Shown one piece after another: positions 44,780 to 56,400 of a DNA stretch of 64,000 bases (the stretch's first letter is position 1; each line of letters begins with the position of its first letter). The position numbers and the translations under genes are program-made. Under the pieces are notes generated by a model. That model was not told the origin of the DNA. It saw only the letters and a program-made list of their open reading frames with translations, and made no database searches. This DNA comes from Lithospermum erythrorhizon (taxonomy: Eukaryota; Streptophyta; Magnoliopsida; Boraginales; Boraginaceae). The stretch is from the NCBI GenBank assembly GCA_019722365.1, contig JADFUC010000954.1, positions 806,001-870,000 of the forward strand, in the 5' to 3' direction.

Positions 44780-46390
44780 TTATTATTGATATATGGTTGC
44801 TTGAGTTAACTTGTTTCCTACATAACTTTTCTTTGAGTGATGATTTCTTGAGTTGTCTTGTTAGGCTACCCACAATGGAGGTTGAATTTTCACATTAAGC
44901 CATTGAATTTGCAAATTGAGTCAATTAAATATCACGATGATGCGTATTAAATCGTGTAGCACTTAAAATTAGCCAAACACAATTTAAACGGCAGAAAGAG
45001 ATGCCGGAGGCTCCATGACTTGAGCTAGACTTGAATGTATGAAAGCATAAGATGGTTAACGTGCCTTTTTTTAATTAGTTCCTTTGGTTTTTATATTTTT
45101 ATCACATTCCATTTATTTGGGATCAAGTATTTCATAATTAATTATTTTTATTTTTTATACCAAATTTTATCATGCTTTAGTCTCTATAAATAGAGACTTG
45201 GTTAATTTGATTTGGATACAAAAAAAATCATCAATTTTTAATATAATTATTCTATTGTCCTTATTAAAAAATTTGTTATGTAAAAAAATTAATTAGTAAT
45301 ATAGAGTAAATAAATATTTAAATATTTATTTTAGAAAAAATATGGAAAATAATTTATTTAAATTTTATTATACTCTATTTTATTTTATTATAAACTTTAA
45401 TTGTTATAAGTATTTTATCATAAAAATAAAAATATAAAGAAATAATAATATGGTATAAAAGCTAGAGTAGAAGTTAGCTGAATTTTATTAAACAAAAATT
45501 ATCAGAAAGTTTGTAGTGCTTAAACGATCATTGAATTATTACTTTAAGTTATAGATAAGTTTTACGTAGAATGCTGATAATTGTTATGACGCTGAAAAAT
45601 TAATCATCTGTTAGCCTTTATGACCGCTTATAAGATAGATTTGAACGTTTTCACGATAAAATAACATGATCCATTGATCAGACAAGTTGACATAAAATGT
45701 GACACATTATAAAAATTGTCATATTCCTTTTCTAATTAAATTGAAAATGACATATCATCACAACCTTTCAAGATGAAACTTCAGATAGCGACTCTTTACT
45801 GCTCATTTGTCAGTCTTTTGGGCATTCACGTGAGATCAAATTCTTGCTTTGGATGGCTTTAGGAATCTAAAGTTATCTTGATCACTCCTATCAAGATTTT
45901 TTGGCTCATTTGCTGTCAACTTTTCATACAATGTAGAACCCAAATTGGGTTATCCGATAAGGTGAGAGACCGTATTACTTACTGATTAGGACATACTGGT
46001 CTTTTTGAGTGATCCCCCATAGTCCCATACCCCCACCACATTCAACTAACATGTCACAAAGTCTTGAGCAGTAAAAGATTTTAGTGGTGTATATACAACT
46101 TAAGTTGACAAATGTGATTTTTTTTTTTTGTTAATAGTTAATTTTGAATATTAATCAAAAGGATGGTTGTTCATCATTGTTTACAACCAAATAACTTGTC
46201 ACCCTACTACGGTGGCTATCATAGGTAGAGTTGCATTAATATTAGGAAAATGGTAAAGCATTTAACACTTACGTTTCTAAGCATGCTTCGATTGACATTA
46301 ACGCTTTAAAGCCGCCTCACGATCATTTACGCAATAACGATCTCGCCAGACTTTTTGTGAGCATTTTAGACATTTTATACCCAAGTTAAA
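44780..46390. other. Intergenic, no gene recognised
   Basis: AT-rich in the first half (45050-45500 is nearly free of G and C), with no open frame worth reporting and no repeat I could define. Confidence 0.4.
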
Positions 46391-46900
46391 AAAAGTTTCA
46401 AAGTAGGAGTGATCACTTATGCCGGCATATTCCTGCCGATCACCTATTGCCAGTCCTGGCCGATCACTTTCTAATTTTGGACCGAAATATCCTAAATATC
46501 AAAAAATCAAACCTAAATATCCAAATTTTTAATACCATAAGAGCCGCTTTTAAAATCGATCTCCGTTGGTACTTTCGCCCACTTCAGAAGTCTAGCACTG
46601 GATCACGTGACATTTTCTCGGTGATTTCCAAATCGACGATCACTTATTTTATAAAGATAATCCAATTTAATTTCGACTTTTTTTCCTAAAATTGTTACTT
46701 TTAAACGACTAAACGCCTCGAAAGGTCACGGCCGCCATTCGAATTCAATTAATCTGAGACATGTAAAATTAGGCGAAAGTACCAACTCGGTATCGACATT
46801 TAAACATGTTTGATCGACGACCGCTTAAAACATAAGCGACGACGACCATAACCCAAATAAAAGTAACTTTGCCTCGTTTTTCGAAACTTAGATATAAATG
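46391..46900. repeat. Dispersed repeat related to 61160-61480
   Basis: It contains several GATCACTTATG/GATCACTT words and the phrase AAAATCGATCTCCGTTGGTA, which recurs as AAAATCGATCTCGCTTGGTA near 61246. The two loci share further short blocks. It may be part of a Ty3/gypsy LTR or untranslated region, since the copy at 61 kb lies next to a gypsy element. Confidence 0.45.
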
Positions 46901-46956
46901 ACTAAAGCCTCTCAAAAAGTCGATGTTGATTTCACGCGACTCCACCAATCCGGTAC

Positions 46957-47274
46957 TTACCGTAAAAATTGCTTAGTAAAATACCCAGATCGATTTTTGA
47001 AACATGCCGATCGATCAATACCTAACTCAAACATAAGCCGATCATTCCTCAAGCAGACTTTAATATTACACAACTCTTCATTAAATAAACTAGATGAAGA
47101 TGTAGCTCCACCATTTCCAATATCTTCAAAGATGCCATTATTGATATAGTTACTTGCTGCCGGCTCGATCTCTTTTAAGTTGCTGAAACATCCAAGAAAT
47201 GTAGGGAACCACAAAAGGTTGCATATATTGCTGGCATCTTCTCTAATTTTCCGTTTCCACATTTGATCATTCAT
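46957..47274 (-). other. Open frame of 105 codons, family not recognised
   Basis: The minus-strand frame contains LLWFPTFLGCFSNLKEIEPA and GIFEDIGNGGATSSSSLFNE. The composition looks protein-like rather than random. It follows the RNase H-like frame at 47296-47718 on the same strand after a short gap and may be the decayed remainder of the same gene. No known motif was recognised. Confidence 0.35.
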
Positions 47275-47295
47275 AATTACTTTGAAGTGCTTGAA

Positions 47296-47718
47296 TCACA
47301 CCTGTGAGAAAAATCCGTCAGTGATAATGTATAATCTATGATGGTGCTTTTGATTTATAATTGCAAGCCCACTGAAGATTGATTCCAGCAAATAAACTGC
47401 AAATGAATTGTTTGCGTAACTAATGCCATCCATTTGATCTACCAATTTTGTGCCTATACATTCTCTTGATATCTCATCTGCATGATAGCAGATAATCCAA
47501 GTTGGCCTTTCTCCTGGTTTAATTCCAATGCAAAGTTTTGCATCATTATGACAGTGCACTCCGAAGCAAATATTATCCTTAATGAAATAATTGTTATAAA
47601 AAGCTCCATCCTTGACATTAACAATCGAATTGCTTCTAATCCTTGTCTTAAAATTCCTCGATTTAATTGAATAAGTCCTATGCCAATCTGTTTTGAGTGC
47701 AAAAGCTTTCTCAACCAT
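47296..47718 (-). pseudogene. Possible RNase H-like (RVT_3 type) domain relic
   Basis: The 140-codon frame contains IVNVKDGAFYNN and a CFGVHCHNDAKLCIGIKPGE stretch, resembling the start of plant RNase H-like domains (xxNxDGAF...GxGxVxRDxxGxxxxG). A later segment (ADEISRECIGTKLV, then NNSFAVYLLES) could correspond to the catalytic Glu and Asp regions, but a proper SD motif is missing. Such domains occur in LINE-derived genes and in host RNase H-like proteins. The assignment is tentative. The ATG used by the frame lies two bases from an LTR edge (47721) and is probably not a real start. Confidence 0.4.
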
Positions 47719-47720
47719 TT

Positions 47721-48299
47721 TGTTAGGATTTCTAAAGACCCCTAAATCCTCCCGACTTCAAAGAATCAATAAAGAACGATAAGCACTTAAGCCAAGAAAA
47801 ATTAAACAGCCTACGTTAATTCTTATACATGTTCACTTTCAAATTTAAAAAGAAGCTAACTCGTTTGTCGTAATCACTAATAAACCGTAAGATCGCTACA
47901 ACCCTACCACTACTATAATCTATGTCGAGTTTTTTTCCTTATATGTAAAAATCTCAATCACAAGTCTATCAAGAACAAAACTATATTCTTCACAATATTA
48001 AAGCACTCCAATATTCTTCTGTGACGATTATTTCTCTATTCTTAAGATTTCATAAAGGATAAATAAAACTCATAACAACATCCTATATTTATATAAAGCA
48101 AACAAATCCTACCAAAGTTAGAATTTTCTGGGCCACAAGCCGCCGAACCGCTTCAAAATCGCCTAACGCAGAAACCAAATCGAAATTTCTCTTCGTGGCC
48201 GATCCAGACGAAAGTTCCAAAGAAAGCCTAATCGCCCCTCAGACGTCTCTGTGGGTCGATCAGAAATTATCAAGCCTCCAAAAAACACTAACTCCAACA
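47721..48299 (-). mobile_element. LTR of a further copia family (579 bp)
   Basis: It begins TGTTAGGATTTC and ends TAACTCCAACA, with TG/CA termini. The next plus-strand bases (ATCTCCCACTGAAG) are the complement of a good polypurine tract, which marks it as a 3' LTR of a minus-strand element extending to the right. On its left, two bases away, the minus strand reads TGGTTGAGAAAGC, which could be a degraded PBS. No second copy was found in the window. Confidence 0.6.
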
Positions 48300-49961
48300 A
48301 TCTCCCACTGAAGATATTTTTCGCTTCAACTCAACACGAAAGATCACCGTTAGCTTAGCAATTTCTTCATTCGACCCGCCTCGCCACAATCCCACCACAC
48401 AAGATCATAATTACCTCTTCCTACTCGTGATCTCCCATTGTTTTCAAAACCTCGTCTCATGTTCTTCCTCTTCCTATACTTAACGCAACCCCAAGCACTT
48501 CACCTACATAAAACTTACGCATTCTCCCTCGACAAGATAATGCTCTACAACCATATCAGTTCAACCTCGTTAAGCACTCTGCCATAATTACTAACACCGC
48601 TCTCTATCGGCCTCCCAACTATCGTAACGGGGTTTCAACAAAATGTGTCTTGCATCTCATCATCAACATTAATGCATTAATCGCTGGCTACTGATTGATA
48701 ACGCTATCAAATCGCGGCGTGTCTCGCTACGAGCGCTTATCCGACATCTTAAGTGTGAAACAACTTTTCATGCTAAGTGACCTTATTGTTTTGCGTATGT
48801 TTCTCATAGTTACACAAAAGCGCTCATCACCTCAGGTGGTCTTATCGGGCAAATTAGCAACAACGCTGGACAAAGATTAACCGATCATTCCAAGCACTGC
48901 CTAACTTTTTCCATTCATCCTCATCCATCTTCTCGCGCTCGTCCCCAGTTTGTTCTCAGCCTTCTTCCCATATAAATAATCCTAGATACACATCTTCCAA
49001 CGCGAAAATCAATTCCATCAATCTCTATAAAGACGCGACACAACTCCTTTCTCGAATCCAACCATTGATTCTAAACTCTCAACCGAAAGCAACAACCCTG
49101 CCTCTAATAACAATTTTTGTGGATTTAGCACTCTAAATCCCTCCCAAAATTTCACAAAGAATCAATGTTAACGATACTAATTTAAGATGTGATTTTTTTA
49201 GAATAAATGGAGTGAGAGGAAACTAAGTTACGGGCAGCCAAGGGGCCTTGGTGAAAGGGGCGGTTGAAGCGAGTGGGGAAAATTGAAAATTATGTAATTT
49301 TTAATTATTATAAAAGGCTCCTATATGTTAAATTATTTTAAAATATGCTCCCGCAAATTTAATAATTGTGTAGTCTTTTTACTCCTTTGCTTTCATGTCA
49401 AAACATGTCTGTGCGACCACGCTAAGTTAGCACAAGATGCTTAATTAATGCTAAAAGAATTTAATACGAAGCGACTTAACTCGAAAAATAAAGTAATAGC
49501 TCATTAGGATCCGACTAATTAGCCAAAAATCGATAAAATAATAAGATAATAATTTTTTTGGAAAATTCCTCTATAATATAGGACACAAGAAAATCATAAA
49601 TTAATAATTCTTAGAAATTGAAAAATAATTATACAACTTAATGAAAATATTTAATCTATATTGCTTTCTTTTCTTTTAAAATTCAAATCTTTTGAATCGA
49701 TCCTGTAATTTTTCTTATTATCCAATAGTTCCTAAGACAGATTAATCAGAATATAATGTTTCAAGTAGCTTAGACCCTAAAAGTGCTTCCTTCGCATAAC
49801 AGATTTCAAAACTATCATATCACTATCTTTATTAATACTATTTCCTTAATATCTTCTTACATTTAACTATCTGTTGGTATTTTCTAGATGCCTTTACATC
49901 TTTTGTGATCAATCTCAATAAATTTAATGTTTCATTAAACGCATACGTGTTCATTTTGTTA
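48300..49961. other. Probable decayed internal region, then AT-rich DNA
   Basis: From the polypurine tract (48300-48313) to about 49190 the base composition resembles retroelement internal sequence. It may be the 3' part of the element that owns the LTR at 47721-48299, but no domain can be read. After 49190 the sequence is AT-rich and featureless. Confidence 0.35.
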
Positions 49962-50062
49962 AAAAACTCTTTAAATTAATAAATATTAATTTATTGATAA
50001 ATTAATAACTCTCTAAATTAATAAATTTAGTAATTCCAACGATATTAATTTATAGAGTTTTT
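49962..50062. mobile_element. Short MITE-like palindrome (about 100 bp)
   Basis: AAAAACTCTTTAAATTAATA at the left is mirrored by TATTAATTTATAGAGTTTTT at the right (50043-50062), a 20-bp inverted repeat with one mismatch. The centre has additional ATTAATTTAT/ATAAATTAAT words. It is non-coding and the superfamily is not assigned. Confidence 0.65.
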
Positions 50063-50197
50063 ACTATATATATAAAATTGAAAACAACATTCTTGTGTAC
50101 CCAGTAAATACGGAGTACTAAATACTTACCAATTTCAAAATGAAACATGTGCGTTATTTTGGGTATAAGGAAGGACCAAATTTAACTATCTTTTTTT

Positions 50198-50285
50198 CCG
50201 ATCATGGATTAAAATATCGATACAAAACATCCAACACAATAGAATGTTTTCTTTTTCTCCGATCATGGATTAAACTATCGATACA
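50198..50285 (+). repeat. Two-copy direct repeat, period 61 bp
   Basis: CCGATCATGGATTAAAATAT followed by CGATACA at 50198-50224 recurs with a single change at 50259-50285. The bases before each copy are pyrimidine runs. Confidence 0.85.
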
Positions 50286-50513
50286 TTGAAAGTTTATCTT
50301 TCGTGGAAACTATTTTTTCGGAGGTTTATGCTGGACATTCTATATTTGACCAACTCTCCGGAAAACTGTACGTGTTGGACTCAAATTCTACAGATCAGAT
50401 ATACTTATATTATGTGATAAGACTCATCCAGTTATATATCTATCATTTAAGGCCTGATGAGGTAATATCTAGCGATCAATGGGATTGACAAAGGTGTTAA
50501 GTGAGTGTGTGAT

Positions 50514-51630
50514 TAGGCCTGTCAATGAGCCGAACATGACCAAATATCCAAATGTTCGAATTCGGTTCGTTCAATTCCGAACCTTAGATTCGGCTCAGTT
50601 CGATTTGAGCGAATATCAATTTTTGATATTTGGCTCGGATTCGAAGTCAATTTTTAGAATAATATTCGGCTCGTTTTTCGAACCATTCGAAAAAGCTCGA
50701 TTCGAAATACAACTTAATAAACAATACTACATTACAATTCAAATGCATAATAAATTTATTATTAGCTTTATTTAAATTCATTATTCGGTACAATTGAACC
50801 AAAAAGAAAGTTGAACCTAATTGAATTAAGAAAACAATTGAAATCCTAACTAAAATCTCAAAAAAATAAAAACCTAATTAAACAATTTCAAAATCAAGCC
50901 TAATTAAATACCTAATTGAATACATGCACCATCTGATCTTCAATTCGCTTCCAATCTCTAATTCGCTTTTTGCTTCGCTTTGTGGTTGAAATTCATTTTA
51001 GCTTCGCTTGCGGTCATGGATTTCTGGGATCGAGGGGTCTCGATTTTGGGGTCGATGTGAGTGAACGGGTGATAAATGATGTTGATATCCGATAATCGAT
51101 TTGGGAGTGGCAGGGGCTTATAAACTATTTCACTAACGTAAATAAGAATGGATTGGGTGGTCATTTAATGGACCTCTCTCGTACACTTATCAGAAAGTCC
51201 CGGTCCCAGACGGCCTGCTATTGATTGACGACTAAATTTCACAAACCACCACCACGAGCCTTTTCCAAAGATGGTCATTCAACCCACTCACGCCAAGCCA
51301 CCGAGAAACTTCCTAATGGCCACCCATCCTAATTACCCTGCGCCAAGACACCCTAAATGATCCAGCTTCCATGGTATTTAGCTCTAAAAGAAGACGATTC
51401 TACTGCATTTAGTAATACCAATCAAATTATATCAAACATATCACACACACACATTCATGGGTCGGGTATTACACTTATAGTTATTAGTCGAACCGAATCA
51501 ATAATTTCGAACAATGCTCGCTCGGTTCGCAAATACCGATAATTAACGCTGAGTCTACGCTTGATCGAGCCGAGACTCGTTTCCGACTCACCTCAATCGA
51601 ATCGAGCTTTCAAGTTCATTTACAACCCTA
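50514..51630. mobile_element. Non-autonomous hAT-type element, 1117 bp, with 8-bp TSD
   Basis: The left end TAGGCCTGTCAATGAGCC and the reverse complement of the right end (TAGGGTTGTAAATGAACTTG) form hAT-like terminal inverted repeats. They are flanked by TGTGTGAT (50506-50513) and TGTGTGAC (51631-51638), an 8-bp duplication with one change. The subterminal parts are rich in TTCG/CGAA words (for example TTCGGCTCG). There is no transposase, so it would need one supplied in trans. A solo Cassandra LTR is nested inside at 51191-51473. Confidence 0.8.
51191..51473 (-). mobile_element. Solo Cassandra-type LTR nested in the hAT element
   Basis: About 283 bp that aligns with the TRIM LTRs at 10 kb: GCCTTTTCCAAAGA, then CCACCGAGAAACTTCC, CACCCATCCTAATTAC, ATCAAATTATATCAAAC and the terminal GGGTATTACA. 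The 5-bp duplication CTTAT is present on both sides (51186-51190 and 51474-51478). The reverse of the 5S motif (CACCCATCC) is intact. The TG terminus at the left has become CA by two transitions. Confidence 0.8.
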
Positions 51631-51675
51631 TGTGTGACTTGCTCATCTTGAATGTTTGACAAGTGACGAGCCTAA

Positions 51676-52058
51676 GAGCATTTACACCAACTTACTTATA
51701 AATTTTCCCTAATCCTTATACTATTTTATCAAATTTAAGTATTTACTTTTAATTTTTATACAAAATCAGATTCTTTATTCTACATCCCTCATTATTAAAT
51801 ATTACTCCAAAAAGTGTACCTCCAAAGCATAACAACACCACATATTCACAAAAGTAACTATAGTAGTGTGGGCCCATTAGATTTTACACCATGACTTTTG
51901 ACTACCTTTTTCTACACTAGGCGAGAGATTTCCTCAAAATAATGGGGAAATATTTTAAGGACGAAGCATATGATATTTATAGTTTTTACTACTTTTTGTC
52001 TAACCTATTTTCAAATTTGAGGATGAGAAGAGTTTTACACACTCTGCTGCAAGTGCTC
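51676..52058. mobile_element. Tourist-like (PIF/Harbinger) MITE, 383 bp, TAA duplication
   Basis: The left end GAGCATTTACACCA and the reverse complement of the right end (GAGCACTTGCAGCA) are 14-bp inverted repeats with three mismatches. TAA flanks both ends (51673-51675 and 52059-52061), the usual three-base target of PIF/Harbinger elements. Non-coding. Confidence 0.7.
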
Positions 52059-52535
52059 TAACAACTTAGTGAACATAGTAAAAATTATTCTGTAATTGTG
52101 ATAACTGGATATCGAGTGTCTAATTTGCCAACGGGTTGATGACCCCTTAGAAGGATTGAGCTTAAAGAACGTCGAATGGAGCTTCCACATAGTTGGTTGT
52201 CATGTACTTGAAACAATACGATTGGGTTGTTGTCGTAGCCACATTAATTCTTGAAGTAATTAAATATGATTGGATTTGCATATTACGTTAACTGAAAATG
52301 AAGGAGTACTTATACAATAACTAGAAGAATTACCTATTGTCACCCCTAAAATACTAGGCCCATGAATTGTTGCGTCACGTGTAGACGTGTTAAACGAACC
52401 GCCAAGGCGGACGCGCCATGGGCTTCGACTGTTACCTGCTCAGCTGGCCTAAGCCCACTAAGGCCCTCAAACTGCCCTTCGGATCGACTCGTCTCGAAAT
52501 ATCGTACTTGCCCATGGCCCTGGCCGAGCCCACCA

Positions 52536-53455
52536 TGAAGGAATTTCTATAATATAACTTGAATAAACTTATTCAAATAATCATACCAGGATCAGATTTA
52601 ATTGTTACAATATCAAATCTACAACATATAATACAATATGAATACAAGAAGATTTTCATAAACGTGAAATGAATATAATCACCAACAATTTTTACGGCTT
52701 CCTTTATATTCCACATGCTAGCACATCGATTGACAATGCCTCTAGCTTAATCCACACCAAAAGCGGGCCAATCCAAGAGCTGGCCTCCAAGCAGCACATG
52801 CGAGATTGACGCAGTTAATCAGCAAAAACTTTGAAGCCTGCTGCTGATTCGTTCACCTCCTCAAGGAAGAGGAAGCCATTTTTGGCTTGTGGTTTTGTTT
52901 TCATGTTATGATAAAACCTAATAAGTCCTACTTATACATGGGCTCTCCAATTGACCCGATAGCTAACCCCGTTAAGCTAATGAGCCGACTTGATTAATTT
53001 AATTAACTCGTTAAGTAAATTAATTACTAACAAGTCATTAATAAGTAACTAACAAGTTACTAACAAGCTCAACTAACTATTTAATTAATTAAATTGACTA
53101 GTTAATTAATTCGGGATTATCCAATTTATATTTTACATTATTAATGTAAAATTTTCAATTGAGAATATTTGTTGATTACAATCAACTCTCAAATAGCAAA
53201 GCTCGCTTAATTTCATACACGAATATAATCTCAACAACATCGTACGCGTATGACTCCATAGCCTAATAAGAACCGTATAAGAATATATAATCATCATTAT
53301 TATTATTATAACGACATGAATATGACATAATCTCTCAAGTATTACTACGAAATTGATCGACTAGTAATTACAATTACTATTATTGAATATTTTGTTTATG
53401 TAATCACATTTAACTAAACCAAGAACGAATTGCTACAACAATCGTCATGTAATTT
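52536..53455 (-). mobile_element. Solo LTR of the element A family
   Basis: It starts TGAAGGAATTTC and contains, in order, the family blocks seen in the other LTR copies, ending with CTAGTAATTACAATTACTAT, GTAATCACATTTAACT and GCTACAACAATCGTC. The usual terminal CCAACA is lost. No internal sequence follows. The orientation is the same as element A. It lies between two GC-rich stretches (52380-52535 and 54140-54215) that partly mirror each other. Confidence 0.65.
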
Positions 53456-56400
53456 TCTATTATTATCAAACTGTCCATCGGAGGCCAAAGTCAGGTTCAA
53501 ACCTCGTCTCCCAAGCGAGGAAGGCAAGAAAATAACCATTGTGACATATTGATGATTTGTTAATATGTGTATAACATTTCATAAACTTATTTTGTATTAA
53601 ATACTATATAAATAAAAGCATAAGATCCATCATATATTATTATTTAAATACTCCATAATAAAGAATATTTATAGTTAAAAACTATTTCAAAAAATAATTG
53701 AAATGATTCTATTTAAATGATGGAGTTATTTAGTATTGCATAATAAACATTTAACAACGTAAGATTAATTAATATATTATTCTTTAAATAATAAAGTTTG
53801 TTTTCAGGTCAAAAAATATATTATTAAAAGAAAAATATCCATCATAATATTATAAAGTAATAAGATTGTATTCTAATTCTTTTTAATATATGATAAAAGG
53901 CTTAATCTTGAAGTTAAAGCATTTAAATATTTATATAAGATTAATAATATACGAATAAGATTAGATGCATCAATATATTATTATTTAAATAATTGAATTT
54001 GTTTAGTATTATATAATTTATTATTCTATATTGTGACAAACTATCTTTTAATTATATTATAAAAGTTGTTTAATGTTAACTATTCTAAGGTTCAAATCTT
54101 ACTATAACTATATTATTTTTGTACTAAAATGACTCCAATGTGCCATGGGTCCGTCTGGTTTGTTTAGAAACGAATCGGGTACGACCGGCTCGTTTGACAC
54201 GTCGACATAATCTCCTTTTGACATGCATCTAGTTCGCAGTACTAGTACTCTAGTCCCATTATCCCATTATTTAGGTATATGAGCCTATTAACTTTGCCTT
54301 ATAGCACATCAGCCGAAGGTTCTGAAAAAAACTAAAATTTATCAAGACCCAACTTTCAGTCTTTCACGTTGATATATATAACATTTTCAGCCGAAGCCTA
54401 AGGAGTTGGACTTCAAGTGAATAAAGACTTTATGAGAAAGTATTAATAAGACAGATTACGACTCACTCAGATTGACTATAAATATCCTTTACCTATAATA
54501 CATTCATTCTTTTAACCGCAATTTACTACTTTAAGCATCTCTCATTAAAAAATATAAATACTAACCTCGATCGTCAAAATATCTCGCGATAGCCCAAGGC
54601 CACACTTTGCAAGGTTACTACGAATCGCCTCCTGACCAGCACTTCCAATATTTCACAACCCAAAGCACTATCTAATGGAACCAAGAGTGAAATGCCTGCA
54701 CTGCATCGAAGATGACTATTTCTACTAGACGTCTTTTGATCATGATACCACTATAATGTATGGTTCTATAATGCACATCATTGACACTCATGGTCCATTT
54801 GCTCTATTAGACATACCATCACATCGCATCTTTTAATGAGTACATGGCCGGATTTTGGTAGCTACAGCCTACAGCCTACATACATACACTTGCATCATTA
54901 CATGGATCTAATTTAGAGTGACCCACTTGATAGTTGGCCTTTCCAAATTTTATTTGCTAGATTTGGTGGGGTGGGGGTGAGCTAGATTGGGTTGGATTTT
55001 CCTTTTTGAGTTTCTTAGAGGAGTAGATGTTCTTACAATTTTACATATGTTACTTTCAGTGCCAACAAGTTATATAACCATGTACATTTACACTAACTTC
55101 AAATCACATAACACTCACAGGGGGGGTTTGGGGGACATTGATCTCTTAACCTCGAAAATTCACTTCTTATCTTTAACAATTCACAATTTTGTCATGCCCC
55201 TTCAAATTTAGGATAATGATTATGAAGTTACTGCCTTCTCAAATTTGGCCCCCTAATTGTGGATTCTGATTCCTCTAATTACAATCTATCAACTATCAAG
55301 CAATTGTTTGGGATTTTGCAAACATCCATGAGATAATGATTATGAAGCTACTGTTGATGAGTGGTGCTCAACATACTTTCGGTTGAACAAGTCAGTGACC
55401 ACAAGTAGTGGACTTGTGTTTATCCTTCCTAAACACTCCATCTAACAAAATCAAGAGTTAGGCCCCAATAATATCAATTATTACTAAAAAATCTTTAGCC
55501 AATAAAATAGTTCGATGGTGCATGCCATATGATTCTACGTATATAATCTTGCACAACACTCCAATTAAGAGTTGGTTTATACTTCATAGATTATTGAGTT
55601 ATTTTTTGGTTAATGATAGTTCGTTTATCTGAATTTTGACTATTTTTCATGATTTACGATCAATCATTAATGTGATGATTTTTTATATCAATTCTTTCTC
55701 TCCACCAAAACAGGCCCATAAATATCATATCACAATCTATCATAACCACAATCTAACTCATCCGTCATCATCCATTTGGCAATCTGAAATGGCAAGGCTA
55801 AAGATAATAAATAAATTCACACCTTTAAGGCTTTAACCCCTAGAAAGAGATACATTTAGACAAATTGCATAAAGAAGGATCCTAAAGAATTGTGATTGAA
55901 GTAACCTTAATCAGGTTATTCCAATGTGTACACTCGCATATACACTAGGAGTTGTATGTCCAGCTAGATCTTCAGGAATAATTAAGATGGCTGTAGATAG
56001 TCTACACTAGTGTTACTGTAGACCCACTAACAAATTAAATGGATTCCACTTACTAAGTGCCCACCACTTCGTCCGTTTTGGGACCTACATCATCATAATA
56101 TCTTTGATTAAAACACCCCTCCCCCAATTAATAGCACAAATAGATTTTATTATTCATAGTTTTAATAAAAGTATAATTAGGTTAGATAAACTTTTATTAA
56201 TTATTGATATTGAGGTCACAATGTGTGTTGGAAATTCATTATCTGTTGATTTTGAAGAAAATGCTGCATATCACTTGATTGAACAGCAAATTCTAGATGC
56301 AATTCTTATATCCAAAAATTATTATATAGGGGCATGTTCGATATCCCCTCATTAAGGACAATAATCGAACTTTATCACCAGAATCGTAATACTTCACAAG

